NCBI GenBank assembly: GCA_028532985.1
Contig: JANCIK010000002.1
Coordinates: 1,240,001 to 1,304,000 of the forward strand
Length of the DNA: 64,000 nt
Direction: 5' to 3'
Origin: Stropharia rugosoannulata
Taxonomy: Eukaryota > Basidiomycota > Agaricomycetes > Agaricales > Strophariaceae
The notes beneath the pieces are model-generated. The model was given only the letters and a program-made list of their open reading frames with translations, was not told the origin of the DNA and ran no database searches. Of the stretch, positions 1 to 11,101 are shown piece after piece; the first letter of the stretch is position 1, and each line of letters opens with the position of its first letter. Made by a program: the position numbers and the translations under genes.

Positions 1-549
1 GAACTCAAGCGCATAGCACGCCACAAAGCTCGCAAAGAGGCGCGCGAGAAGGAGAGAGAACTTCGCGAGTTGGAACCATACACCCCACCGCCTGTGCGCC
101 TGTTCAAGCGCAAGAACCGCGAAAGATCAAGCACTCTGCCGGTCATTGGCTTTGGTCATCCTTCTGGATCACACCCCAAAAGCAATCTATTCCCTGCATC
201 GAGCATATTCCGGCCTCGCAAGTCGAGCTTTTCGACACCGTCCTCAAAGGGGAAGAAGGACAGGCGTGTCAGTTGGGCATCCTCTACCACGACACTAGAT
301 GGACACGGAAATACGTTCTTGAAACCTCTTGAGATAAAGCAAGGTTCCTCACTTTCAAAGAGGAGCATGCTCCGTGTTCCCTCGTCCGAACCTGTTAACA
401 GTCTTCGCCGCGCTCCTCGAGCTCGCTCTGTTTCACCCCGCGTCTCGATATCGATTGAACCGCGCGCACGTCAAGGGCCAGATATGGCTTTGATGACGAC
501 GCCTGAAATGGTTAGCAGCTGGGCTAGACCCCAACATAACTTCGACTAA
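1..549 (+). CDS. 3' end of an unknown basic protein (partial)
   Basis: The reading frame is open from the first base of the window to a TAA at 547-549, giving the last 182 residues of a protein whose start lies outside. The visible part begins with a charged helical stretch rich in Arg, Lys and Glu, then turns into a Ser/Arg/Pro-rich, probably disordered tail with several possible basophilic kinase sites (RRVSW, KRSML). No domain is recognisable, so no function is offered. It could be the cytoplasmic tail of a larger protein. The next gene runs in the same direction after a 466 bp gap. Confidence 0.6.
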   Translation, partial: ELKRIARHKARKEAREKERELRELEPYTPPPVRLFKRKNRERSSTLPVIGFGHPSGSHPKSNLFPASSIFRPRKSSFSTPSSKGKKDRRVSWASSTTTLDGHGNTFLKPLEIKQGSSLSKRSMLRVPSSEPVNSLRRAPRARSVSPRVSISIEPRARQGPDMALMTTPEMVSSWARPQHNFD

Positions 550-1015
550 TAGATGCGCTACACCTGGTGGATGGGTTAAGTCCAAGGACCTTGATAATAT
601 TTCTGACTTACCATATTTTGGTTACTACTAACTACTCTCTTATTGCGCTTATGGGCTTTCAAATTTATATCACTTGTGACCGAAGCTCTGGACGTGCCCA
701 CGGGCAGTCACCGACAATTCAGTTACTACTTACCGTTGCATGATCATGTACTAATTTGACGGACATAAAAATACAAAACCACTTTAATTATCTGTAATAA
801 TACAGAGCAGAGACGGCTTATGTAGTCCTGTAGCATTGGCAGTTGAGCCAAAGGAAATAGGCTCTACTTTATTAGTATGAATGTGCACATTCAACGAAAT
901 CGCAATAACCCTAACCCCACTATAAGGTAATCCGCGGTTTTCACGGGCCAATCCCCAAAAGATTGGCAGCAACGGTCTTTCCTGGTCTTTCTCTCTCTTA
1001 CTCCCCCAATATTGC
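550..1015. other. Intergenic region
   Basis: Contains only short chance frames. It must hold the terminator of the upstream partial gene and the promoter of the lipase gene. I see no RNA gene or repeat. Confidence 0.5.
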
Positions 1016-3689
1016 ATGGCAGGAAGCTGGGACGCATACGGTCGACAAGGCATTGATATTGCCCACAAAATATCTTCATTTGGCTTCTCTGCAGTGAAGA
1101 CCGGAACTAGGTTTGGAGTAAGTCGATAGAAATAGCTTGCATCTCAATCATTACAGTTGAATTGACGACTTGTAGTTCTCTGTAGCGAGAACATTTGCGT
1201 CCACAGCAGTCGGTGCAACTGCCGCCGTCGTCGACATTGCACTTTTCGGTGGAGGACCAGTCGCTCGCCCGATCTTTGGCACCGCCGTATCCACAGTCCT
1301 TACAGTCGCAGAACAAATCACACTTGCACCTTTACACCTCAGCGAATACATCACATCTACGTCGCTTCTAGCTGCACATAGCTCGATCAATGTCCTTTCA
1401 GTCATCTTTCCCGGAAGCAGCGATGCGTCCTTCTCCCTGGCATCTTTCATAGGTCTTGTGCGCCGAGAGTGGGCGCTTACCGACAATGGAACCATGCCTG
1501 AGAAGCTTTATGGGTTTACCCAGATCGCCCGTGCCGTCGTAGCCTGGGTGGCACTGCAGGGAGTTACTCAGGAGTGGCAGGAGCAGAGGTGGCTCAAACA
1601 TTTGAAGGAATTGGACGTCAAAGATCCGCCAAAGACTGTGCATAATACTCGCCAGCTAAAGCACAAGTGCGTACTATACATATATTACACTCCTTGAACA
1701 GGCTAACTCTATGAAACAGGCCTTCTCGTGTTCGCGTTACCTCGGATGTCATTTTTCCTGGTCAGCAGAGCCACCAAGTTATTGCTGCCGACATTGGGGA
1801 CCCAGATGCACGTCGATCACGCCCGCTAATGACGCGGACTATATCACATATCTCCCTTCATCGCACTCGCGTGAGCCAACTTAACCTTAAGCTTGATTTG
1901 AGCCTCCTCTCCCCAATTCAAGTTTCTCCCGAACCGCTTAGTAACAGTGAACTCAAGACTACGCTTAGGCGACTTTCCAAAATGGTGCTTGCTGGCTACG
2001 GAGGCGCCAGTCTTCTCTTTTTCGGGATATCTCCCTCGATGCTGAATAGGCCACATGGGAAGATGACTACTGCATCGGAGTCGCAGTCATCTAGCTTTAC
2101 GGAAGATATGGAGAAACAGGCAGAGGAGGCCGAGTTGGCACATGCCATAGATGCTGCGGAGGCAGAGGTAGCTGGAGACGGCGAACTGCCGGACCTGGCT
2201 ACCACATCTAAGCATGAATATTCTTGGTGGGATGTATTGCTGGGTAAACATGACCAGGAAATATTCGAGAACTTCGCTGCCGGACACCCCGTTGACAAAG
2301 AGAAAATGAAAGTTGATTCCAAACAAAGGGTAAATAATACAGCCAACATGAAATCCAAAGCTGTAGGTTGTTTCTTCTGTCCTTGCGACGGGGCATTGAC
2401 TATATACACCTTCAGGTCATAGGGAATGAACATCTCATGCCGCGTTTCTGGGTCTTGACGGACTACGACCGAGGCGAGGTTGTACTTGTTATCAGGGGAA
2501 CCATGTCGCTCAACGAGATTGCTGTTGACCTGACATGTGATTCAGAGCTATTCGAGCCTGCTGTGACATCGTTGACTGAAGAAGATGAAGCTCCGGTTCC
2601 AGGTCACTACGCGTTTCCGACCTTCCAAGCCAAAGAGGCGGCAGAATCTAATGAGCATAAACAACAGTATCACGTTCATGGTGGCATGGCGAAAATGGCG
2701 AAGGCCATGGGTAGTATTGGAAAACCTGTTCATCGGGCGGTGCAGGAGGCACTGTATAGCCATCCTAACTTCGGTATGTTCCATTGGATGTGTCGTGTGT
2801 AAACTAAACGACCATTCTCCAGATTTGATTATATGCGGCCACAGTCTAGGAGCGGGAGTGGCTGCGCTTCTAGGACTCGTAAGTCTGGTCATGCAACGCG
2901 TTCTGTCAAAATTAATGACGTCTCTTTGTAGATGTGGGCAGATCCGCGAACGTGTCAAACTGTTCAATCAAGTGGGCTTCCAGTAGGGCGACAAGTCCAG
3001 GTATATGCATTCGCCCCGCCGTATGTTTCACGTCCGTTTCGTAATTAGGTGATGCAATTGACACGATTTCAATTAGGACTGTTACCGATGGTCCACTGTC
3101 TCGTCTCTCTCAGAAGCTGATTGTTTCCCTTGTTTACTCGCACGACGCCGTATCACGGCTTTCGTTGGGCTCTGTTCGAGATCTACGAAATGCCGCTATG
3201 TGGTTGTGTGACGCAGAGGCTAACGGGCGGTCGGAAGGGTGGTCCGCTGTCACTACTCGAGCCAAGAGGTGGAAAGATTCTGGGGGTTCGCAGGAGGATA
3301 TGGGTTGGGTATGTTTGTTCCACGTATCCCCTGTTTGCGAGCTCATTGATATACATTTTAGTTTATATCTGTTCGGAAAACTCTTGAGGCAAATATGCAA
3401 AATACATTCATGTACCCTCCCGGCCGTGTTCTATGGGCTATGCGCGACGGCGACCTTCATCCGAGTCATAGGCTGAATGCTATACCCCAAACAGCCGGAG
3501 GCAACCCAGAAGATAAATTACGACTATTTGAAGTACTTGACGTCGAGCAAGTGTTCTCGCAGATTGTCTTTGCTAGGGACATGTTAAGGTTCGTCCGGTT
3601 CTGCTCAATACAAACGCCTCTCTAATTGGCATCGTAACAGTGCTCATTTAGCTCACCGTTACGATAATGTTCTTCACGATTTGCTCTGA
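1016..3689 (+). CDS. Class 3 lipase, diacylglycerol-lipase-like
   Basis: Nine exons join in phase: 1016-1117, 1176-1666, 1720-2362, 2416-2773, 2823-2878, 2932-3020, 3077-3308, 3362-3588 and 3641-3689, giving 748 residues. The start was chosen because ATG 1016 is the in-frame ATG just ahead of the conserved opening that leads into exon 2. The lipase nucleophile elbow GHSLGAG places the catalytic Ser near residue 539, preceded by the WVLTDY and VLVIRGTMS strands typical of the lipase_3 alpha/beta-hydrolase fold. The N-terminal third is Ala/Val-rich and hydrophobic, as in fungal relatives of sn-1-specific diacylglycerol lipases, and may associate with membranes. The expected role is hydrolysis of diacylglycerol or other acylglycerols. 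The family call is firm and the exact substrate is inferred. The catalytic Asp and His were not assigned. Confidence 0.88.
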
Positions 3690-4232
3690 TACTTCCCCTT
3701 CATACTTATTCTGGATCGCAACTATAATGACTAATTAAACATCGGAACTTGTATATGCACAGCTGGAACACATACAATACCTTACTCATTTACGTGGTAT
3801 ATACTCCTTTTTATTTGGCTCTGTGAACTGCAGGTCGCCTGTTGCTGTAGCCCGCCGTTTTCAAGGCACTGCTGACTTGTATTTATGGGTGTTCGTACTA
3901 TTTTGTAGCTATAATAATATAATCCCTTTTTGCTTCTTTACACATAAAAGAAATGCATGGGTACTGATAGAAATTTGCTAACCTGGACTCAGATGCATCC
4001 AAGTCCAATGGCAGGCCACCCATGAGTCTGGACTCATCCATATCACAATCGTGAGAATATAGTACCATTTCAGGAGCCACTGTCGCGACCTGTTCCGACG
4101 AGTTAGGAACAAGGCGCGTACACTGTCCACCGCGACCGCGACCAAAAACTTCCCATTGTATATGGTATGACTACAGTCCTTGTACCCCGATGACGAGGTT
4201 GACTCTGGTGCTTAACAGTTATGTGAAAACAT
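3690..4232. other. Intergenic region
   Basis: AT-rich spacer between two same-direction genes. No credible coding frame, tRNA or repeat was seen. Presumably it holds the lipase 3' end and the promoter of the next gene. Confidence 0.5.
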
Positions 4233-6968
4233 ATGCAATGCAACTGGCAACCACTAGCCAGGCTTGCATCCCGCGGATTTGCACGACCATGGTCCATTCC
4301 GCAACCTCAAACCGCGCATAGGTTCCTTACAAGACAAAGAACTCTATGCGAAACCGATGTGGGCTCACCTAACTCCCTCACAAGCTCTTTCTCTCAGACC
4401 CAGAGGCGCCATTATGCCTCTGTCCTACATTCTACCCATCCTCCTCCCGCTGCGAGTATGGATACCACTATACTCCACGTACCCAATAAACTTGAATCTA
4501 CACCGTCTACTAACGCCTACAATGCAGCTCAAAAAAGCCGAGCGGTTTCTGCTGCAGTTCGAATATCCATCCAGGAGGGCAATCTCAACGGTGCATATCT
4601 TATCGTTCGCGCTTTGTACCATGCCCGCCTACCCGTTAAAACCACTTTCAAGCCCATCCAGCAGTTCTTAGGCGCTGTCGAGGGTACACAGATACCTCTG
4701 GACAGCTCCGTCTCGCCCCGCCTTGCGGCACATAGTCTCCTGCACAGTCTTGTCCGCATGGGCGAGCATCAACACGCTGCACATCTTGCGAAGGAGATGA
4801 TGGAAAATGGTACCCGTGTGCGCTGCGCGTCGCTCGAGGCGGTCTTGCGCACTCTCCACGACGCGAGTGCTGCCTCACCCCCGCGCCTCCTTTTGCCCAT
4901 GTTTTCTCTGAAGACGATCAAAGCCACGGAGCTAAGACCTCATATGCGCGAGAACGCCCATATAACAGAAGCAGCACTGCTGCTTGTGCAGGCCGCCAGG
5001 AATGCAGGACAGCACAGCAGTCGTCGCATGTACCGTTACCTCATGGCGTTATGCATTATCAACGGCGAGATCATCCTTGCGTCGCTGGTGTTTGGCGTGC
5101 TTGTGCGCGAGTGGCAGGCGCGTCAGCAGGCGAAGCAGGCCGCAGCTATGGCCAGTGTGCCGTCTGATCACCCAGTCCCGTTCGTTCCCCAGCCCCGATT
5201 GGAGGACTTGAAGTCCATTTTGCAGGTCGTCAATTGGAATCTCGCCTTACCGCAAACAAACGATACGTCACAGGTCGCATTTAGCGCCTCCTTACAGGCT
5301 CTTGCCAACCTTGCTGGTCTAATGGACAAGGGGCAGTTGTTGATGAACCTCGAACCTGTCATCGCTGCAATATACAAATGTCCGCGATCTACAGAGGAAG
5401 TCTGGATACCTGGGAAGAAAAGGGGCTACCCCTCGCGCCAAGTGGATGGATACACGTACTTGAATTTCGTGCTGGACAGGCTGATATTTTCTTTACCGGA
5501 TGAAGAGTACGGTGGTAAGCCCAGGAAAAGGGCCGAGGCTGTGCCTGTCGAGACAAGATCCCCTCGAGAGTGGCAACAGAGCGAATACGCGATTGAACCG
5601 ATGAATCCCTGGGCATATAATTCCCTCCTCAATTACTCCTTGCGTCACCGACATTCTATCAGAAGGGCGCTCATTGTACTCACGCGATTGCTTGAACATC
5701 CTGAAGCGGGTCTTCCTGAAAACATGACTGGAACGTATAACATACTCGACCGAGCACGACATGATTTCCCCCCCAATACGGTCACGAACATGATGAAAAG
5801 TGTTGGACTTGCTCCCCCAGATCCTGACGCGCTTCTCAAATTGGTCTCTTACCCGCAGGGTAAACTGGATCGGTATGCAATCAGCACTCAAATTTCTAGC
5901 CTCACGAAGGCCGGCCGTAACTGGGATGTCGTTAAGGCTCTCCCGGATATTTTACCGGGGCTTTATCCACCAGAAACCCCAACGGGTGTGCCGTTAGTAA
6001 AATCGCAGGCCATGAAGGAAAGACATCACGAGGAAGGACTTGCCAGGGCTGTCGAACTTGGTCCTGTTGTATTTTGCTCGTTGCTGGATGCTATCCGCCG
6101 CTGTGGTAAGACGGGACTTGCGGAAAGAGTGTTCCTATATGGGCTTGAGGCAGAAGAGAAGAGTTTCTCTCTCACCTCGGACGTGGCAAAGCCGTGGTGT
6201 CTGCCTGTCCATGCATATACGACGATGCTGCAGGTTTACAGGAATGAGCGTGGCAAAGTGAATGGGGCGAATCGGTACGCAGTGGGCTGGGGTCTAACTG
6301 TTGACGGCGAACGCATAAATTGGACAGAGAACAGTGTGCCGCCTGTAAAACGGGCTGAGCTCGCGGGTAGAATGATTGTGTTAATTTATGAGACTATGAT
6401 GGCGGCACCCAAGGTGATCTCGGAACGTCTTGCGAGCCTCGAGGCACGTCTTGCTGTAGCCACACAGAGAGGAATTGACATCGGACCCTCCCAACTCGTT
6501 CCCCCTACACCGGATCATTGGTTTTTTGAAACTTTGGTGGATATTTTCAAGCATACCCCGGCTGACCCATTATTCCCGTCGATGTTGCATGCTATGCTGG
6601 CGCACGGATTCACTGTCTCAGACGACGCGCAAATTTTGCTCAGGGACCACTGGGACGGCGACACTGTGCGGCAAACTCTTTCATCAGGAGGTGGGGATGC
6701 GAAGGTGCGCAGGGAATTGATGCCGCTGAAGATGTGGGGCAGCCCACGTAAACTTTCGGTCGTGGGGCGTCTGGGTACGAAGAGATGGCCAAACACGAAT
6801 GAGAACCCGGTCGTGAAGCAGTCAAGGGCCATACTCCAGAGGTTATTGTCGAAGGGGCGTACTCCGAATGCACGTCTCACCGAGTTTGCTAGAGGCAAGG
6901 CGGCCTGGAGGTTGAAACATTCGCTCGTTCCTGTACATTCTGCAGAGGCCGTTCGACTTGATGCGTAG
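4233..6968 (+). CDS. Probable mitochondrial PPR-like helical-repeat protein
   Basis: A single uninterrupted frame of 911 residues from ATG 4233 to TAG 6966-6968, unusual in this intron-rich region. The N-terminus is rich in Arg, Ser, Ala and Gln with almost no acidic residues over about 35 positions, as expected of a mitochondrial presequence. The body is alpha-helical with segments that resemble pentatricopeptide helix pairs, such as the NPWAYNSLLNYSLRH, VVFCSLLDAIRRCG and VHAYTTMLQVYRN stretches, but the repeats are divergent and I cannot count them reliably. The next gene downstream is a mitochondrial DEAD-box RNA helicase, which fits a role in organelle RNA processing or translation. Function is inferred; an alternative is an unrelated mitochondrial helical scaffold. 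Confidence 0.7.
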   Translation: MQCNWQPLARLASRGFARPWSIPQPQTAHRFLTRQRTLCETDVGSPNSLTSSFSQTQRRHYASVLHSTHPPPAASMDTTILHVPNKLESTPSTNAYNAAQKSRAVSAAVRISIQEGNLNGAYLIVRALYHARLPVKTTFKPIQQFLGAVEGTQIPLDSSVSPRLAAHSLLHSLVRMGEHQHAAHLAKEMMENGTRVRCASLEAVLRTLHDASAASPPRLLLPMFSLKTIKATELRPHMRENAHITEAALLLVQAARNAGQHSSRRMYRYLMALCIINGEIILASLVFGVLVREWQARQQAKQAAAMASVPSDHPVPFVPQPRLEDLKSILQVVNWNLALPQTNDTSQVAFSASLQALANLAGLMDKGQLLMNLEPVIAAIYKCPRSTEEVWIPGKKRGYPSRQVDGYTYLNFVLDRLIFSLPDEEYGGKPRKRAEAVPVETRSPREWQQSEYAIEPMNPWAYNSLLNYSLRHRHSIRRALIVLTRLLEHPEAGLPENMTGTYNILDRARHDFPPNTVTNMMKSVGLAPPDPDALLKLVSYPQGKLDRYAISTQISSLTKAGRNWDVVKALPDILPGLYPPETPTGVPLVKSQAMKERHHEEGLARAVELGPVVFCSLLDAIRRCGKTGLAERVFLYGLEAEEKSFSLTSDVAKPWCLPVHAYTTMLQVYRNERGKVNGANRYAVGWGLTVDGERINWTENSVPPVKRAELAGRMIVLIYETMMAAPKVISERLASLEARLAVATQRGIDIGPSQLVPPTPDHWFFETLVDIFKHTPADPLFPSMLHAMLAHGFTVSDDAQILLRDHWDGDTVRQTLSSGGGDAKVRRELMPLKMWGSPRKLSVVGRLGTKRWPNTNENPVVKQSRAILQRLLSKGRTPNARLTEFARGKAAWRLKHSLVPVHSAEAVRLDA

Positions 6969-7301
6969 AAAATTGTAGCATATATCTAGTATCGGTTTAC
7001 TTTATAGGTAAATTAATGAATATTACATTGAGTTTCAATTTTTATAGCAGCTCTGAAGCTCGCAGTTTGTTTCTCCTAATATTTAGCACCCTCTCGATCG
7101 CGCTATATCGAATTCCAACCAACCATGGCGCTCTCGTGGAAGTCGGTACCTCCTTATCGTCGATACTGGCGGTAGTGAATAATTCTCTGAGCACCGAGGC
7201 CACAAGTAAACAACTGCAATCACTGCGCGTTTCAATTCTGGGCGGGCCGGGCATTCGAGCTTTTTTCATTTGCATCGAGGCTGGCGCTTTATTGTCCAGG
7301 C
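6969..7301. promoter_or_regulatory. Short intergenic region, helicase promoter
   Basis: A 333 bp spacer separates the PPR-like gene from the helicase gene on the same strand. It must contain the terminator of the first and the promoter of the second. No specific motif is claimed. Confidence 0.4.
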
Positions 7302-9047
7302 ATGCTCAGTTCCCTTTCACGTCGCTCCTTTATCTGTACTACGATGATGAAACAATCTACAACCCGCCCTCCGCGTAGAAGAGCGCCCTACCATTCCTCC
7401 GCGAAGGCCTCAGCCGCGACTGCCACTGCGACTGCCAAGCGTATACCAGCTGCCCCAACTGCGACGGCAGGACCGCGCGTAGAGACGCCCCCCCTCACTA
7501 TTCCTGTTCCCAATGACACCATGCGATTTGGAGACCTCGCCAAGGATAACCTTCTTCACCCCATCCTCCTGCAAACAATTACTCAAGACCTCAAGTTTGA
7601 CCATATGATGCCTGTTCAGGCCGCGACATTACACGATTTGCTCGAGAAACGTATCGACTGCTTGGCACAGGCAAAGACAGGAACCGGAAAGACCATTGCT
7701 TTCCTCCTCCCTGCTATCCAAAACATGCTTAACAAGAAGCGGACACCGGGCTCGGCAATTTCGCTCCTTGTCATTTCACCAACCCGAGAGCTAGCTTTGC
7801 AAATCGCGAAGGAGGCGAAACAGCTGTTGCAGAGGCTGCAGCAGTACCGTGTCTGCGTTGCTATCGGTGGCACAAACAAAAACTCGGAGGAAAGGGCGAT
7901 TTTATCTGGCTGTGACATCTTAGTCGCCACTCCTGGACGCCTGCACGATCACCTGAGCAGCAATCAAGCAATCCACTCCAAGTTCGCCTCCCTTGACACG
8001 CTGGTACTTGATGAGGCGGACAGACTACTCGACATGGGCTTTATGCCTCAGCTCAAGGAAATTGTCGGCGTTCTTCCTGACAAGGCGAGAGTTCCCCGTC
8101 AGGGCATGCTCTTTTCTGCTACTATTGCCCCTCATGTCGAAAAATTCGCTCACCTGATTTTGTCACCGCAATACAAGTTCATCTCGACCATTGCTGAAGG
8201 AGACAGTAACACACATGACCATGTCCCCCAGTTGCTCGTCACCGTGCCAACCTTCGCCGATATTGCCCCAGCCATGGTCACTGCCCTTTCGACCGAGTGC
8301 AGCATCACCGGTCGCGATAAATTCAAGGCGATTGTCTTTGCTCCCACAGCCCAACTTGCCTCGTGGTACGGCGACATCCTCGATGGCATCCGACAGACAC
8401 ACAAGCTCAACCTCCCACCCGTCTCTGTGCTTCACTCACGCGTATCCCAGGGAAGGCGCACGAGGATCACCAATGAGTTTCGCGAGTCGCGGGCCGCTAT
8501 CCTCATTGCGACAGATGTAATTGCACGAGGCATGGACTTCCCTAATGTGTCGACCGTTGTTCAGGCTGGTGTACCTAGCGATAAAGAATCATACATCCAT
8601 CGACTTGGACGCACGGCCCGTGCAGGGGCTGATGGTCGTGCGGTGTTTATTATCTCGCAGCCGGAGTCTTTCTTCCCCACGCGTATGTTGAAGGAGATCA
8701 CATTCCAGAGCTACCGGCCTACGACCCCCGGGGGTACAGAGGTCCCGCTGGCTACAGAATCAGCGTTGACGGATGCTGTGCGCGCGGCGGCGAATGCTCT
8801 TGACGAAGATACGAAGACGAAGGTTTACCAAGCCTGGCTTGGGTTCTACAAGTCCTACGCTCGGTCGATTGGCTGGACAGACGCGCAGCTCGTGGAGCAA
8901 GCGAACACGTTTGCGCGCGACGGCCTCTGTGCCAGTGGTGTACCGCCCCTGCAGAGGAAGACTGTGGGTAAAATGGGGCTGAAGGGCGTTCCCGGCCTGA
9001 ATGTCGTCGCTAACTTCCAGCGCGAAGGACCACCATCTCGCAGATAG
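7302..9047 (+). CDS. mss116: Mitochondrial DEAD-box RNA helicase, MSS116 type
   Basis: An intronless frame of 581 residues from ATG 7302. All helicase motifs are present in order: Walker A AKTGTGKT near residue 124, Ia PTRELALQ, Ib TPGRL, II DEAD near residue 237, III SAT, IV VFAPT, V ATDVIARGMDFP and VI HRLGRTARAG. The first 60 residues are Arg-, Ser-, Thr- and Ala-rich without acidic residues, a good mitochondrial presequence. The AQAKTGTGKT context, the PRQGMLFSAT segment and the C-terminal extension after motif VI match the fungal MSS116 family, which unwinds group I and II intron RNA and supports mitochondrial splicing and translation. Orthology is inferred from motifs and targeting; another mitochondrial DEAD-box paralogue is the main alternative. 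Confidence 0.87.
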   Translation: MLSSLSRRSFICTTMMKQSTTRPPRRRAPYHSSAKASAATATATAKRIPAAPTATAGPRVETPPLTIPVPNDTMRFGDLAKDNLLHPILLQTITQDLKFDHMMPVQAATLHDLLEKRIDCLAQAKTGTGKTIAFLLPAIQNMLNKKRTPGSAISLLVISPTRELALQIAKEAKQLLQRLQQYRVCVAIGGTNKNSEERAILSGCDILVATPGRLHDHLSSNQAIHSKFASLDTLVLDEADRLLDMGFMPQLKEIVGVLPDKARVPRQGMLFSATIAPHVEKFAHLILSPQYKFISTIAEGDSNTHDHVPQLLVTVPTFADIAPAMVTALSTECSITGRDKFKAIVFAPTAQLASWYGDILDGIRQTHKLNLPPVSVLHSRVSQGRRTRITNEFRESRAAILIATDVIARGMDFPNVSTVVQAGVPSDKESYIHRLGRTARAGADGRAVFIISQPESFFPTRMLKEITFQSYRPTTPGGTEVPLATESALTDAVRAAANALDEDTKTKVYQAWLGFYKSYARSIGWTDAQLVEQANTFARDGLCASGVPPLQRKTVGKMGLKGVPGLNVVANFQREGPPSRR

Positions 9048-11101
9048 AGTATATCACAATCTGATTCAGGCGTTCAGTTGTCTTTTCTTTGCACGGTTTC
9101 ACGCACGTACCTATATTGAGTTTGTATTAGATACTACACCACTCTTAGATGCTGTACAGTATAATGCATAATATCATATTCCTGTTCTCAAAATGGCTGA
9201 TATATGGAAGCTTAAATGATCATAGTCTCAAGACTCATGCACTGTAGAAGGCCTGTTGGTAAATATAAAAAGGTCTGGTCTGTATTCGGTTCGTTCTGGT
9301 AGGAGATTCACGATAAATCAAGCGACATTTCACAATTTAATTAGGAGCAAGGACACCAATGCATTCAGTCTGAAGACTCCTGACCAAGTCCAGTGATTGA
9401 AGACGAAAAATAAAACTCTATACTTACAGCTGCTCATGAGTGGATTGGAGCTGAGGCTCCAATGTATGATGTGCGCCATGATGTATTTTACTTTTTTCTG
9501 TTTATAACTTTCTGATTGAGGTTGCCATATCAAGCTTGACAAGCAAGGGATCCTTCGGTCTCAGGCCTTAGTAGCATAACTGAAGTAATTTTGAGTGACT
9601 CAATGCCCATTGGCGATAGTAAGCCACTTCGGGTGGCGCGGCGCTCCGCTGTTGGTTATCGATACACATCGCGATGTAACCAATGAGCTTTACAAAATAA
9701 AGCTGTTATACGAAAAATAATGATTGGACTACGTAGCACGGTCATTGAAATTTTTGAGATCATTCAAACTGAGGACGGGGATCATTCAGAGAAGCCGAGA
9801 TAAAAACAAGACGAGATGTAACCATGCATGTCGCTGTCATTACTTGCCCATGCACGACGTACGCAATTGTATACTCTGATCTAAATCGGATCCTAGAATC
9901 AATTATTCAATAGTCTTAACATGATCACAGTATTGACAGGTACGGATACCAGCGGGTTTCTGTGCAAGTAAAGTAAGTAAATCCTAGAAATCCGGCTGCC
10001 AGGCCCCGACTGATCTGCTCAAGGGGCTAAATGCCGCATTGTGATCAGCGACCACTGCCCACATCGACATATGGACTATGATCGTCCCCGCCAACCACCC
10101 AATTACCTTCCGAAGAAAGCAAAGTTAGCGGTTATCACCCCGTGATGTGGGGTTACAGACTTTCCTTGTCGGAAGCCGTCTCCGACGTTCCTGAGACTGT
10201 GCGGACGTATTTACTTCGGTGCGTTTGTCAGAAACGCGTGTTGCGACTATAAGTTATCAGCCTCCACCAACCTGATCCCTCCCGACATTTCCCGTTTCCC
10301 TCTCGGTCGGAGATTTTTCGCGCAAACTTGATGACGATGTTTTCTGTCGCTGCTCGGATCTAACTGAGCGCGCGCTGAACGCGTGTAGTTTAATTCATCT
10401 ATTGACTCAAAGAAGCGATCGCTCGACAAAATTCTTATTGAAAGAACAATCGAGGACAGACGAGGATTTTCGGGTCTTCTTGGGAGTTATCGACGGCCGT
10501 TTCAAGTGCTCTGCTGGATATTGGGTTTCGGGTGCGGAGAACTCTGGGGAGTCGGTGGATGCTATATCGCGATCAGATTAGACTCAAAGTTCACGCACTT
10601 CTAATATTTGGCTTTCAGTTTCAAAATCTAGTTGAATCAGCCAGACATAGCAGTTCGCTCGTGTGCAAGCTCCATTAAAGCTCTCCAAGTAGAAATGGAA
10701 GATGGCTTGTGAAAGTATATTTGCTGTATTCGCTGAGCATCGTCTCGTCCTGGGGAACCTACAGTCATTTGGAGATATCAGGGAGTTACTTTCAATATGA
10801 CTCCTTGGAACCTCTCAAGAGTTGAGCCCATTCTCAGTCTTGGTGCACCACATCGCAGATAGGTCGTAGGGAATTAGTCAACTTATGGACGGGGACCTGG
10901 CACAAGTTCAGCGATAAAGTCAAAGCGTGAAGAAAGGCAAGAAGACACATCGAACTTTCGGGCTCAACTCAACTGAAACATGATCGTGGGAGTCTTAGCG
11001 TTTCGTTGGAAAGCGACCTCCGGCCCGAACGTTTGCATGCCAGCACTCTTGAACATACTCGAAATCCCCCAGTGCTATCTTACGCTTACCGAAGGCTGTA
11101 T
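9048..11101. other. Long gene-poor intergenic region
   Basis: About 2 kb with only chance short frames on both strands. I found no tRNA cloverleaf, transposase motif or terminal repeat. The right end must contain the promoter of the F-box gene. A short inverted motif (gtcggaag...cgtctccgac) lies near 10170-10190, of unknown meaning. Confidence 0.45.
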
